DNA from: Typha latifolia
Lineage: Eukaryota > Streptophyta > Magnoliopsida > Poales > Typhaceae
Length of the DNA: 64,000 bases
Reading direction: 5' to 3'
NCBI GenBank assembly: GCA_019914945.1
Contig: CM034106.1
Location: 2,976,001 to 3,040,000 of the forward strand
The notes below the pieces were generated by a model, which did not search any database, had not been told where the DNA came from, and saw nothing but the letters and a program-made list of their open reading frames with translations. Position numbers and translations under genes: made by a program. Positions 32,129 through 43,278 of this stretch are shown here, one piece after another; within the stretch, counting starts at the first letter, position 1, and the number at the start of each line of letters is the position of its first letter.

Positions 32129-32526
32129 GCTATAAAACGAAGATAATTATGCAACAATTTTGTCACATGGTTGGCTACGTTGGTGCGGGAGGAAACGTCG
32201 TGGTTGCTGCATGGGTACTACTTGGAAGATGAATTGAGAATATATGCTGAAGAAAGATAAGATGAGTTGAGAATATAGGGTATGTAGTGGGGTGGAAAGT
32301 TGAAGACTAATTAAGTATATGTACAACTTGAGGAATAAACGGAAGGCGATTGTTTGCCAATGCTTATATATATGTGGGTTGACCAGTCAGTTTGAGCGAG
32401 TTTAGCCACCTGTCCAAGGTATCTGTACGTTATATAGATAGGGTGTAATCGAGAGTTCTGTTTAGACTTGTCTTCAAATTACTTTTTTGAGTGTGAGCCG
32501 ATAAATTGAGTTTTAGTTTATTAGGG

Positions 32527-32655
32527 TAGATTAATTCGAGCCAACAGGCTGATGTAGCTTGAATCAAATCAATCGTGAACCATTAGATCTTGATCTAATG
32601 GTTCTTATTTACTATATTATATATTATACATCAGCCTTATTGAGCTGAGTTTGCT
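32527..32655. repeat. Small hairpin-forming element upstream of the PIP-like gene
   Basis: Outer arms GGCTGATGTA (32547-32556) and TACATCAGCC (32627-32636), extendable with mismatches, enclose a perfect 13-base inner hairpin with a 2-base loop (32577-32589 and 32592-32604, GAACCATTAGATC). It could be a tiny MITE or a structured promoter element. Confidence 0.55.
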
Positions 32656-32963
32656 CATGTGTATTGCTACTTCTAATGCATATTAAAAGACGTGCTAAGA
32701 AACGAAATAGTAGAGCTAAGACTAGGAATTATAGTGAGAGTATATATGTTAGTCTAGCAGTTTTTTTTTGTAAGTCTCATGTATGTGATATGAGTATGAA
32801 TTAAAATGCGAGCTTTTTGGGTAAAAAAATATCGAGGTGATGTGTTCGAGTAATTTAATTACTCTCTGTTACTTTGGCTAGGGAAAGTTTCATGATTGAT
32901 TATTATACCCTAATCATAATTTTCATATATATTCTAGGTTTTGCGATTTTCATAGTTTGTTTT

Positions 32964-33831
32964 TGAAAAACCCCTAGACACAAATATGTATCTAAATACT
33001 AGGCAATGATATTACTCGTTCGCTTGAGTAAAAGTCCATAGAAATATTAAGAATGAAAGCAGAGATGAACGCCAAGATTTTAACGTGGAAAAACTCAAAT
33101 GGGAAAAATACCATGGATCCAAACTCGGATCAAAAGCAATTACTAGAATAGTAGCAGTTACAAGATTGACTCACAAAACAACCCGTCGATCCAAACGACT
33201 TTGTTCCTCTCAGTCTTGCTCGCTAGAACCCACGATTCACTACTTTTTGTGATTGAAGTCCAACATCAGTAACCCTCGAGATTGATCTTTCGTCTAGATA
33301 GCCCATAAGATGAAATATTAAGTTTTGTAGATGAGTGGAATCTTGTTAGTTGAAGAACCGATGTAGCCTTAAGAAGTCTCCTTCAATAATGCTTCTTCAA
33401 CCACCCTAGAGATAGGGCATCACAATCCTTATATATCATCTCGAAGATAGAGCAAAATCTAAGTCTTATCTGTACTCATGAAAGTCTAAGATTTTCAAAA
33501 TTCGTTGGTGCGTTCGAACGGCATGACTTGATCTCAGGTGCGTTCGAACGAGCCCGAGTGCGTTCGAACGCGTTTGTGAACGCAGCTCTCGGTCTGTGTG
33601 AACGTAGTACTCGCGTTCGAACGCGTTTGTGAACGCAGCTCTCGGTCTGTGTGAACGCAGGTAGCCGCGTTCGAACGCATTTTTAAACGCGGTGTAAACT
33701 CAACAACTTTTCTCTAGTAATTTTGCAATTCTTCAAACCAGAGATATTCTAGACTTGTATAAAGCTCATATACATATAAAAATACACTTAGAATATTTTG
33801 TACAAAATTGCCAATAATTAAAAACTTAACA
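32964..33831 (-). repeat. Co3 3' LTR
   Basis: 868 bases, minus-strand TGTTAAGTTT to GGGGTTTTTCA. The palindromic array (33500-33690) has about three units; TATATAAGG follows near 33440-33428. It sits 0.9 kb upstream of the PIP-like gene on the same strand. Confidence 0.85.
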
Positions 33832-34211
33832 ATCTCCCCTTTTGGCAATTTGTGACAAAACATCTAGTTTACAAGATATTACAAAGAATTCAAAATGAGC
33901 ATTCAACAAGTCTAGTACTTTTAGCACATCAATCCCTGCAAATAAAAATATACTAAACCAAGATCAAATGAAAATAACTTGAAATGAATAACAATCCAAA
34001 CACAAGTTATCAAGCAAGCAGTTCACAAGTACTCAAGCAAACAAAGTTCACAGGTATTCATGCAAAGTTATTATGCAGTAAACATAAGCTAGTAAACTCC
34101 CCCTACGCCATTACTTCCCCTACACCAGTAAACTCCTAAACTCCAAACACACGTCTAAACTCACACTCACTCTCCCCCCACGCATAAACTAGTAAACTCC
34201 CCCTATGCATT

Positions 34212-35281
34212 TTTGAGACAAATGCCAAAGACTAGGAACTCGGAGGGAACTAACGATGAAGAATCGACAACACGGAGTCGAGTACGGTCCCCTGACGAGC
34301 TTGCTCAGCTCGTAAATCATTCACAACCGAATGGAGGTTCTACACTTGAGTGCTAAGCTAATCAAAACGGTCAGAGAACTATGGTAACTCCCCCTCAGTG
34401 TGAGATGAGTCATCGTCTGAACTGTCATCAGAAATGTCGAGCTGTGATGAATGTCCAACGATGGAAGAGGACGGCTTGAGAGGAGACGACTGATCGTGAG
34501 CTTAACTCCGTTTAAGAGTAATCCGATCCAACAGTTTTTGCGAAGTAAGGGAAGGTTCCGAGGCATCTACTCGCACCCCACTCTGAGTACACAAATTGGT
34601 AATAAATATGCCAAACGGCAACCCTTCACGGGGCGCTTCTTTCTGTGCAACTGTTAGAATGGAATCGTAGATCACCGCAGCCAAATCAACAGAAACTTCT
34701 GACAACATCTCATGAAGGAGGAAGGCACGATTAGGACTAATACTGGAATGGCGAGTCTTGAGGGTGACGTTGTACAGACAGAGCAGGTGAAGCATGCGAG
34801 CCACTGATGTCAGTTTCGCATGAGGCATCATGTTTCCCTTCCAACGTTCCCCTTTGATTAACATAGTACCAACATATTCTTTGACATCAGGAAGTGGAGC
34901 AGACGATGGATACTGGAACTCGCCATCAGGAAGTTGGAGTTCAGCATGAATAACATCGGAGTCCAAGTATATCGAAACCCTACGGACAGTAGAACGTATA
35001 CAACGTTCTAAAACTGTGGCATTACTGAAAAATTCCCTAACAACTTCCACATATGCAGTCCCGCTCATCCGATACACGGATAACCATCCTCGATCAGTAA
35101 AGATCTGTTCGATCCCCAAGGCAAAAAAATCAGAAATGACCACGGGCCATTCACAGATAACACGTCGAGTGCCAAAATTATGTATATATCGCCCTACAGC
35201 CGTAGATGTAGAAAACTTGGGAGCCAAAGTAGGTGATGAAGGCGGCTTTGGTTTCTTGGAAACTGTAGCTTTTCTAGGCAT
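34212..35281 (-). pseudogene. Extra ORF after pol in Co3 (second copy)
   Basis: ATG at 35281 (MPRKATVSKKPKPPSSPTLA), open for 260 codons to a TAA at 34504-34502. It keeps the CAG that is TAG in Co2. Beyond it the frame matches Co2 to about 34212 but carries at least four stops, each explained by C-to-T change of CAA or CAG. Independent decay in the two copies implies an intact ancestral ORF of about 349 codons. Confidence 0.72.
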
Positions 35282-35736
35282 TCTTGAGAAAGGAACAAAT
35301 TTCAAGATTCAATACATGCCCAAAGCAAACAAAAAGATAGCAATAAATCCAAAAGATTCTAGAAACCATGAAGGCCCTAAATGAAATCTATCTTCCACTT
35401 GAAAACGCTAAGATATCACGTTCGATCACACAAGAAACATCAAGATAGTAACTTTAACGTGATTAAAACTCGAAAACACACGAAATCAATCAAGATCAAA
35501 AGACTTAATTAAATAAAAAAATAGGAAAATTGATGGATAATCATACCTCGCAAAAGTGAAGAAAAACTAAGAGATTCGGTCGAAAGACACTAGATCCGGA
35601 GGAGAACTACCCTCTAAAAGGATTTGTAGTGAGAAATTTGATGAAAAAGGCCAAGATCTTGAAGATTTGAGAGGGAGAAAATGAAGAGTTTCTAGAGTTT
35701 GGAAGATGGAAGATGAAAACTCTTGGGTTTGGACGT

Positions 35737-35840
35737 AATATATAAAGAATCCTCGATTGCATTCGAACGCACCAGTCTGCGCGTTTGAACGCGCCAGTCG
35801 CCGCGTTCGAACTCAAAAATTTGCGTTCGAACGCCCCTTT
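35737..35840 (-). promoter_or_regulatory. Promoter-like block upstream of the Co3 extra ORF
   Basis: Minus strand: four palindrome copies (about 35835-35755), then TATATA (around 35743-35738), 456 bases before the ORF start. Matches the Co2 block at 24500-24600. Confidence 0.55.
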
Positions 35841-36799
35841 TTTTTAAGTAAAAAATCTAAGAAAAACTCAAAAAAATCATTTTGGAGATGCACTTCTAGA
35901 AATTCAAAATAGATTCAAGACATAGAATATGACAATCGAATGAAATAAGCCATACACAGATCAATCAAATCATCAAAGGCATATTATAATCAATTCTAAT
36001 GCATCACTCAAAATTAAATTAATCTTGATTGATCATAACAATATGCATACGCAAGGTGAGCATAGATAACATGAAACATTCTTCTTAAATAAACTTTCCT
36101 ATTTAAACAATGATACAACACAGTAGTCAAACCGACTTAGTATTTAAATTTACATTTTTTGACTTATTCTCCATAACCGAACAGGAATTTTTCCTGTATT
36201 TTTTTTATACATAAACCATATTGGTACAATGATGGCTTTCACACATAAGTAGTTAGCCCTTTTCTTGTAGTACATATCAAATAATGTGCAATAAGATATT
36301 CACATATATCAAATTGTTTCTTATTTAATTTGTAAGCAATGTGCTGAGTCAAACTGGACTCTAAACAAGATGGCTGTCATACTAACTCATTGTAGCCCTT
36401 TTCATTGATCTTTTATGAACACATTTGTGATGACTAAGCATGAGGTCAAATTGTGCAAATCAAAGTCAATAGTGAGCTATTTAAAAAAATATTTCATAAT
36501 GTCATGCTCACTCAAGAATATACACACGTTATGAGTGCATTAAATTTAGTTTAATTATCATAGAAGTCGAGAGAGTGAATAAATCAGAAATGATACAATA
36601 TACTACAAGATGATAAAATTGACTATAATAACTCATAATCAAGAGAAAAATCATATTTATATGTCAAGAGTATATTATTGAATCTAGGAGTGCATTAATT
36701 TTTTTTATGACAAAAACTCTCGACAAATCTGAAACTAAAACCAAAGAAAAGTTCAGAGTAAAGAAAACCTAAATGGAAATGAAAAAAAAACATGCAAAC
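35841..36799 (-). other. Co3 non-coding 3' region after pol
   Basis: Reverse complement of Co2 23524-24499; AT-rich, no ORF. Confidence 0.7.
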
Positions 36800-37183
36800 C
36801 AAAACAAAAAAAATCAATCCAAAGCACAAATCCCTAAAGAAGTACGAAGATACTCAAATCTCTGTAAATCCAAAGGTTTTGTAATTAGATCACCCAACTG
36901 TTTCTCCGTCTCAACATGTTCTAGTGCTATTGTTTTGTTTTCAACTAACTCGCGTATAAAATGATGTCGGATATCAATATGTTTTGTACGCTAGTGTTGA
37001 ACAGGATTTTTCGATATATTAATAGCACTCATGTTGTCACAATAAAGCACCATAGTATTTTGTTCAATGCCATAATCTTTGACCATCTGTTTCATCCATA
37101 GTAACTAAGAACAACAACTTCCCGCTGCAATATACTTGGCCTTCGCAATAGATAAAGATATCGAGTTTTATTTCTTACTATGC
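36800..37183 (-). pseudogene. Co3 RNase H C-terminus
   Basis: Minus strand: YCDNMSAINISKNP-like and HHFIRELVENKTIALEHVET-like sequence, then the GDLxxKPLDLQRFEYLRTSL end, with stops. Continues on the other side of Co4 at 43279. Confidence 0.75.
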
Positions 37184-37188
37184 CGAGC

Positions 37189-38427
37189 TGAAAAAACCTC
37201 TAGACACAAGTATGTATCTAAACACTAGGCAATGATCTCACTCGTTCGCTTAAGTAAAAGTCGGAAGAAACATTAAAAACGAAAGTAGAGATGAACGCCA
37301 AGATTTTAACGTGGAAAAACCCAAATGGGAAAAAACCACGGATCCAAACTCGGATCAAAACCAATCACTAGAATAGTAGCAGTTACAAGACTGACTCTCA
37401 AAACAACCCATCGATCCAAACGACTTTGTTCCTCTCAGTCTTGCTCGCTAGAACCCACGATTCACCGCTTCTCGTGATTGAAGTCCAATCTCAGTAACCC
37501 TCGAGATTGATCTTTTGTCTAGATAGCCCTTAAGACGAAATATTAAGATTTGTAGATGAGAAGAGCCTTGTTAGTTGAAGAACCGATGTAGCCTCAAGAA
37601 GTCTCCTTCAATAATGCTTCTTCAACCACCCTGGAGATAGGGTTTCACAATCCTTATATATCATCTCCAAGATAGAGCCAAATCCAAATATTATCCGTAC
37701 TCACGAAAGTACAAGATAGAGCCAAATCATAATCTTATCCGTACTCACGAAAGTACAAGATAGAGCCAAATCCAAATCTTATCCGTACTCACAATCTTCA
37801 AGATAGAGCCAAATCCAAATCTTATCCGTACTCACGATCTTCAAGATAGAGCCAAATCCAAATCTTATCCGCACTCATGAAAATACAAGATTCTTAAACT
37901 TTGTTGGTGCGTTCGAACGGGCTCGAGCGCGTTCGAACGCGACAGCTTGAATTCTTCAGGTTGCATTCGAACGCGACAGCTTGAATTCTTCAGTTTGCAT
38001 TCGAACGTGTTTGTGAATGCAGCTCTCGGTCTGTGTGAACGCAGTACCCGCGTTCGAACACATTTGTGAACGCCGCTCTCTGTCTGTGTGAACGCAGATT
38101 TCGTGTTCGAACGCGTTTGTGAACGCGGCTCTCTGTCTGTGTGAACGCAGATTTTGCGTTCGAACTCGTTTGTGAACGCAGCTCTCTGTCTGTGTGAATG
38201 CAGATTTCGAGTTCGAACTCGTTTGTGAACGCACCGCGTTCGAACGCGTTTGTGAACGCACCGCATTCGAACACGTTTGTGAACGCGGTGTGAACTCGAC
38301 GGCTTTTCTCCAATAATCTTGTAATTATTCAAACCAGAGATATTCTAGACTTGTGTAAAGCTCATATACATGAAAAAATATACTTAGTATATTTTGTACA
38401 CAATTGCCAACAAATAAAAACCTAACA
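37189..38427 (-). repeat. Co4 3' LTR
   Basis: 1239 bases. Includes the palindromic array (about 37905-38300), five ~44-base repeats (37660-37870) and TATATA near 37652-37660. In the minus direction the order is array, 44-base repeats, TATA. Exact palindrome at 37929-37940. Confidence 0.9.
37660..37870 (-). repeat. Five ~44-bp tandem repeats in the Co4 LTR
   Basis: Unit AAGATAGAGCCAAATCCAAA plus TCTTATCCGTACTCACGA and a short joint. The other LTRs (Co1 to Co3) have one unit. The second Co4 LTR has the same five (about 42495-42715), so the expansion precedes this insertion. Confidence 0.88.
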
Positions 38428-40199
38428 ATCTCCCCCTTTGGCAATTTGTGACAAAACACCTAGGTTACAAGATATTACACAGACTTCAAATGAGCAATCA
38501 ACAAGACTAGAATATTTTGCACATCAATCCCCGCAAATAAACATATACCAATCCAAGATCAAGTGAAAATAACTTGAAATGAATAAACAATCCAACCACA
38601 AGTTATCAATGGAGCATAAGTTCAAAAGTACTTAAACAGGAGACAAAGTTCACAATTTCTCCGGGCAAAGTTATAAGCAAGATTAGAAAGACAGAAAGAC
38701 TCTAATAAACTCCCCCTATTGCCATGCTCCCCCTACACATGTAAACTCTAAAACTTTAAACTCGCACCACACACGACACACTAGACACTCTCCCCCTTTT
38801 TGACACAAATGCCAAAGACTAGGAACTCGGAGGGAACTGACGATGAAGGAACCATGAAGGCCCTAATTGAAACCCATCTTTCACTTGAAAATGCTAAGAT
38901 ATCACATTCAATCGCACAAGAAACATCAAGATATTAACTTTAACATGATCAAAACTCGAAACCGCATGAAATCAATCAAGATCAAGAGACTTAATTGAAT
39001 AAAAAATAAGAAAATTGATGAATGATCATACCTCGCAAAAAGTGAAGAAAATCTTGAAGTTTCGGCCAAAAGACTTTAAAAGGGTTTGAAGTGAAAATTT
39101 TGATGAAAAAGATGAAGATCTTGAGGATTTGGATTTTTTTAAATTTAAACTAAAACAAATCAAAAATCTTTTTGGAGATGCACTTCTAGAAATTTCAAAA
39201 TAGATTCAAGACATAGAATATGACAATCAAATGAAATAAGTCATACACAGATCAATCAAATCATCAAGAGCATATTATAATCAATTCTAATGCATCACTC
39301 AAAATTAAATTAATCTTGATTGATCATAACGATATGCATATGCAAGATGAGCATTAATAACATGAACCAATCTTTTTAAACAAACTTTTCTATATAAACA
39401 ATGATGCAACACAGTAGTCAAACCGACTTAGTATGGAAATGTTGCACTTTTCGACTTATTCTCTATAACACAACAGGAATTTTTCCTGTATTTATTTTTT
39501 ACTGAAACATATATGTGCAATGACGGCTTTCACACATGAGTAGGTAGCCCTTTTCTTGTAATACAAATCAAACAAAGTGCAAGAAGAAATTCACATATAT
39601 TTTTTTTTGAATTTGCATATAATGTACTGAGTCGAACTGGACTCGAAACAAGACGGCTTTCACACTAACTCATTGTAGCCATTTTCATTGATCTTTTATG
39701 AACATATTTTTTATGACTAAGCATGAGGTCAAACTGTGCAAATCAAAGTTAATAGTGAGCTATTTTAAAAAAATATTCATGATATCATGCTCACACAATA
39801 ATACACATACGTTATGAGTGCATTAAACTTTTTATTATTATAGAAGTCGAGGGAGTGACAAAATCAAAATTGAAACAATATATTACAAGATGACAAAATT
39901 GACTATAATAACTCATAATCAAGAGAAAAATCATATTTTTATGTCAAGAGTATATTATTGAATCTAGGAGTGCATCAATTTTTTTTTTTTTTAGCAAAAA
40001 CTCTCGACAAATCTGAAACTAAAAGCAAAGAAAATTTCAAAGTAAAATAAAACCTAAATAGAAACGAAAAAAAACTCATAAAAATAAAACATGCAAACCA
40101 AAACAAAAAGAAAATCAATCCAAAGCACAAATTCCTAAAGAAGTACGAAGATACTCAAATCTCTATAAATCCAAAGGTTTTGTAAACAAATCACCTTTC

Positions 40200-41062
40200 T
40201 TGACCCATATGGCCTTTGTTTTCATCCCATAAATGAAAGCACTTCTAGGTTTTTACAAAAGTTTGCAATGAGGTCGAATATGCCCTAGAATGCCGCAATG
40301 ATAGCATGTCGGAACAAACCTTTTTCTACTCACCTTTTGTCGAGGAGTGTGACTAGAGTTTGCCTTTGGTACCGTCGAAGATTCACCAGTTTGTATATTC
40401 AAGTTCTGTTTAGAAGGGTTCATCCAGGATTGCTTTGTAAATGCGGTTGTTGGCTTCGTATTTCCTCCTTTTGTATACCCGCGAAAACAAATACGCTTTT
40501 GTTATTATTTGAATTACCATTGTATCCAACACCATACCTGTCTTTTCCAGAGATCTGAGCTTTTAGAATCTCATCAAGTTTGTTCTTCCCTTTCAGAAAT
40601 GTCACTTCCTTATTCAATCGCTCTAGTTCAATTTCATCAGCCTTCATTTTATTTTTCGCATTGTCAAGTTGTTCAGAAAGGTCTTTGACACGTTCAAGCT
40701 CCAATTTGTACTTCTCCTCAAATTTAATTCTTTCTGGTTCAATTACCTTTAGTCGTTGATGTAGTCTAAGATTGCTTTTCTTGAGTTTAAACGACTCCGG
40801 TATAGGTCATTATATGCCTTTTGAATTTCAGATTCATCTTCTTCACTGGTAACATATCCTGATCATCTATACTATCCGTATCAATAACGGAATCAATATT
40901 AAGTAGAGAAGAGGCAAAAGCTACAAAGTTTTCTTCGTCTTTTCCAGAATTATCATCAGATTCATCTGAGTCATCCCAAGTAACTTTCATAGCTTTACCC
41001 TTCTTCTTAAGGCGATTAGGGCATTCTTGTGCGATGTGTCCAAAACCAGAACATTCAAAACA
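40200..41062 (-). pseudogene. Co4 gag C-terminal part: CCHC knuckle, coiled coil, second CCHC
   Basis: Continues the gag frame after a TAA at 41065-41063. Minus strand: CFECSGFGHIAQECPNRLKK (CX2CX4HX4C), an acidic stretch (VTWDDSDESDDNSGKDEE), a heptad-like region (ERVKDLSEQLDNAKNKMKAD, ELERLNKEVTFLKGKNK) and CYHCGILGHIRPHC near 40310-40265. This long gag with coiled coil fits Sireviruses. Frameshifts near 40780 and stops near 40420 interrupt it. Confidence 0.78.
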
Positions 41063-41968
41063 TTAAACTTTATTCTCAGAATTCTTATTTTTCTGTTTGA
41101 CATTGTTATTGGTACCACCTGTATTTGAACTCACAGTATTCTTCTTTTTCACAAAGGATTTGTTTTTATCAAGTTTTTCAGCATTCAACTTGTTTGGCTT
41201 CCGAAAGAATTTATTGAACTTTTTGACAAACTTGGTCAACATCTCAACATCTAAATCACCTTCATCATCAGACTCCTCTAAATTTTGTTCAACTGTGGAT
41301 AGGGTCATCCCTTTGGACTTCCTTGGTTTTGAAAGACTGGACTCAAATGTTTGTAGATTTCCTACCAATTGTTCAGCTTTCATAGAATCGATATCCTTAC
41401 TTTCCTCAATGGCTGTAACTTTTGCCTGAAACCTTTCTGGAAGAGACCTAAGGATCTTACGGACAATTCTGTTTTCAGGAATTTTTTCTCCTAGGTTGAA
41501 ACTGGAGTTGACTATATCACTCAGCTTTGCATAGAACTCATCAAATGTCTCATTCTCCTCCATACGCAGGGTTTCAAAACTAGTAGTAAACCTCTGAAGT
41601 TTTGAAAGTTTTACAGCCATAGTTCCTTCATGAGTTGTTTCTAAGATTGTCCAAGCTTCTTTTGCTATCTCACAAGTAGAAATTCTTCTAAATTCTTCCG
41701 AGGAAACACAACTAAAAATTGCATTTATTGCCTTGCTATTCCATCCAACTTTTTCATAGTCTGACCTATCCCATGACTCTATCGGTTTATCAGCAAGTTT
41801 ATCATCCACCATGTACATTGGTGGACTCCAACCGTTCACAACGGCAAACCATACTCGTTTATCTATAGACTTCAAGAAAGCTCTCATCCTAGCTTTCCAA
41901 TATCCATAATTTGATCCATCTAGGATAGGAGGTCTAATAGATGATGGTCCATCTCTATGAAAATCCAT
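41063..41968 (-). CDS. Co4 gag, N-terminal 301 codons open
   Basis: ATG at 41968 (MDFHRDGPSSIRPPILDGSN), the start shared by Co1, Co2 and Co5. UBN2/copia gag core: NYGYWKARMRAFLKSIDKRV, EEFRRISTCEIAKEAWTILE, FDEFYAKLSDIVNSSFNLGE and IVRKILRSLPERFQAKVTAI; then a Lys-rich tail. It ends at TAA 41065-41063, just before the CCHC knuckle; Co5 reads CGA there, so the stop is a CG-to-TA change. The protein could still assemble but would lack the RNA-binding knuckle unless read through. It is the longest open gag in the window. Confidence 0.75.
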   Translation of the reverse strand: MDFHRDGPSSIRPPILDGSNYGYWKARMRAFLKSIDKRVWFAVVNGWSPPMYMVDDKLADKPIESWDRSDYEKVGWNSKAINAIFSCVSSEEFRRISTCEIAKEAWTILETTHEGTMAVKLSKLQRFTTSFETLRMEENETFDEFYAKLSDIVNSSFNLGEKIPENRIVRKILRSLPERFQAKVTAIEESKDIDSMKAEQLVGNLQTFESSLSKPRKSKGMTLSTVEQNLEESDDEGDLDVEMLTKFVKKFNKFFRKPNKLNAEKLDKNKSFVKKKNTVSSNTGGTNNNVKQKNKNSENKV

Positions 41969-42016
41969 GCCTATCTGATCTCTCTCAAAGGTGAGAGAAC
42001 CTGCTCTGATACCAAT

Positions 42017-43273
42017 TGAAAAAACCTCTAGACACAAGTATGTATCTAAATACTAGGCAATGATCTCACTCGTTCGCTTAAGTAAAAGTCGGAAGAAACA
42101 TTAAAAACGAAAGTAGAGATGAACGCCAAGATTTTAACGTGGAAAAACCCAAATGGGAAAAAACCACGGATCCAAACTCGGATCAAAACCAATCACTAGA
42201 ATAGTAGCGCTTACAAGATCGACTCTCAAAACAACCCGTCGATCCAAACGACTTTGTTCCTCTCAGTCTTGCTCGCTAGAACCCACGATTCACCGCTTCT
42301 CGTGATTGAAGTCCAATCTCAGTAACCCTCGAGATTGATCTTTGGTCTAGATAGCCCTTAAGATGAAATATTAAGATTTGTAGATGAGAAGAGCCTTGTT
42401 AGTTGAAGAACCGATGTAGCATCAAGAAGTCTCCTTCAATAATGCTTCTTCAACCACCCTGGAGATAGGGTTTTACAATCCTTATATATCATCTCCAAGA
42501 TAGAGCCAAATCCAAATATTATCCGTACTCACGAAAGTACAAGATAGAGCCAAATCATAATCTTATCCGTACTCACGAAAGTACAAGATAGAGCCAAATC
42601 CAAATCTTATCCCTACTCACGATCTTCAAGATAGAGCCAAATCCAAATCTTATCCGTACTCACGATCTTCAAGATAGAGCCAAATCCAAATCTTATCCGC
42701 ACTCATGAAAATACAAGATTCTTAAACTTTGTTGGTGCGTTCGAACGGGCTCGAGCGCGTTCGAACGCGACAGCTTGAATTCTTCAGGTTGCATTCGAAC
42801 GCGTTTGTGAACGCAGCTCTCGGTCTGTGTGAACGCAGTACCCGCGTTTGAACACATTTGTGAACGCGGCTCTCTGTCTGTGTGAACGCAGATTTTGCGT
42901 TCGAACGCGTTTGTGAACGCAGCTCTCTGTCTATGTGAACGCAGATTTTGAGTTCGAACTCGTTTGTGAACGCACCGCATTCGAACGCGTTTGTGAACGC
43001 GCTCTCTGTCTTGTGTGAACGCAGATTTCGCGTTCGAATCGTTTGTGAACGCAGCTCTCTGTCTGTGTGAACGCAGATTTCGAGTTCGAACTCGTTTGTG
43101 AACGCACCGCGTTCGAACGCGTTTGTGAACGCGGTGTGAACTCGACGGCTTTTCTCCAATATTCTTGCAATTCTTCAAACCAGAGATATTCTAGACTTGT
43201 GTAAAGCTCATATACATGAAAAAATATACTTAGTATATTTTGTACACAATTGCCAACAAATAAAAACCTAACA
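42017..43273 (-). repeat. Co4 5' LTR
   Basis: 1257 bases, nearly identical to the 3' LTR apart from scattered changes and a different order of array units (42737-43140). TATATA at about 42489-42482. The primer site AATTGGTATCAGAGCAGG follows on the minus strand. Confidence 0.9.
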
Positions 43274-43278
43274 CAAGC

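Larger units (their letters stand above)
37189..43273 (-). mobile_element. Co4: young gag-only copia inserted in Co3
   Basis: Complete element of 6085 bases with two LTRs that look about 98% identical, flanked by CGAGC/CAAGC. Minus-strand order: 5' LTR (43273-42017), primer site, gag (41968-about 40200), the last codons of RNase H and the 3' region (40195-38428), 3' LTR (38427-37189). Pol is removed by a single deletion joining the second CCHC region to GDLFTKPL (near 40196), and the extra ORF with its promoter block is also deleted (near 38845 and 39140). Close LTR similarity implies recent transposition using enzymes supplied by another copy. Confidence 0.88.

Noticed and set aside
37865..38332. 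Open frames in all three minus frames over the Co4 LTR arrays (also 42693-43178, 26591-26890, 15941-16123)
   Set aside because: They are products of a tandem repeat whose unit lacks stops; the peptides are the repeat in different frames (HTDREPRSQT, AFTQTES) and have no protein features.
37184..43278. Treating 32964-38427 as one copia element with two LTRs
   Set aside because: LTR lengths and sequences differ (868 versus 1239), while 37189 and 42017 match each other and are flanked by a target duplication inside the Co3 RNase H.
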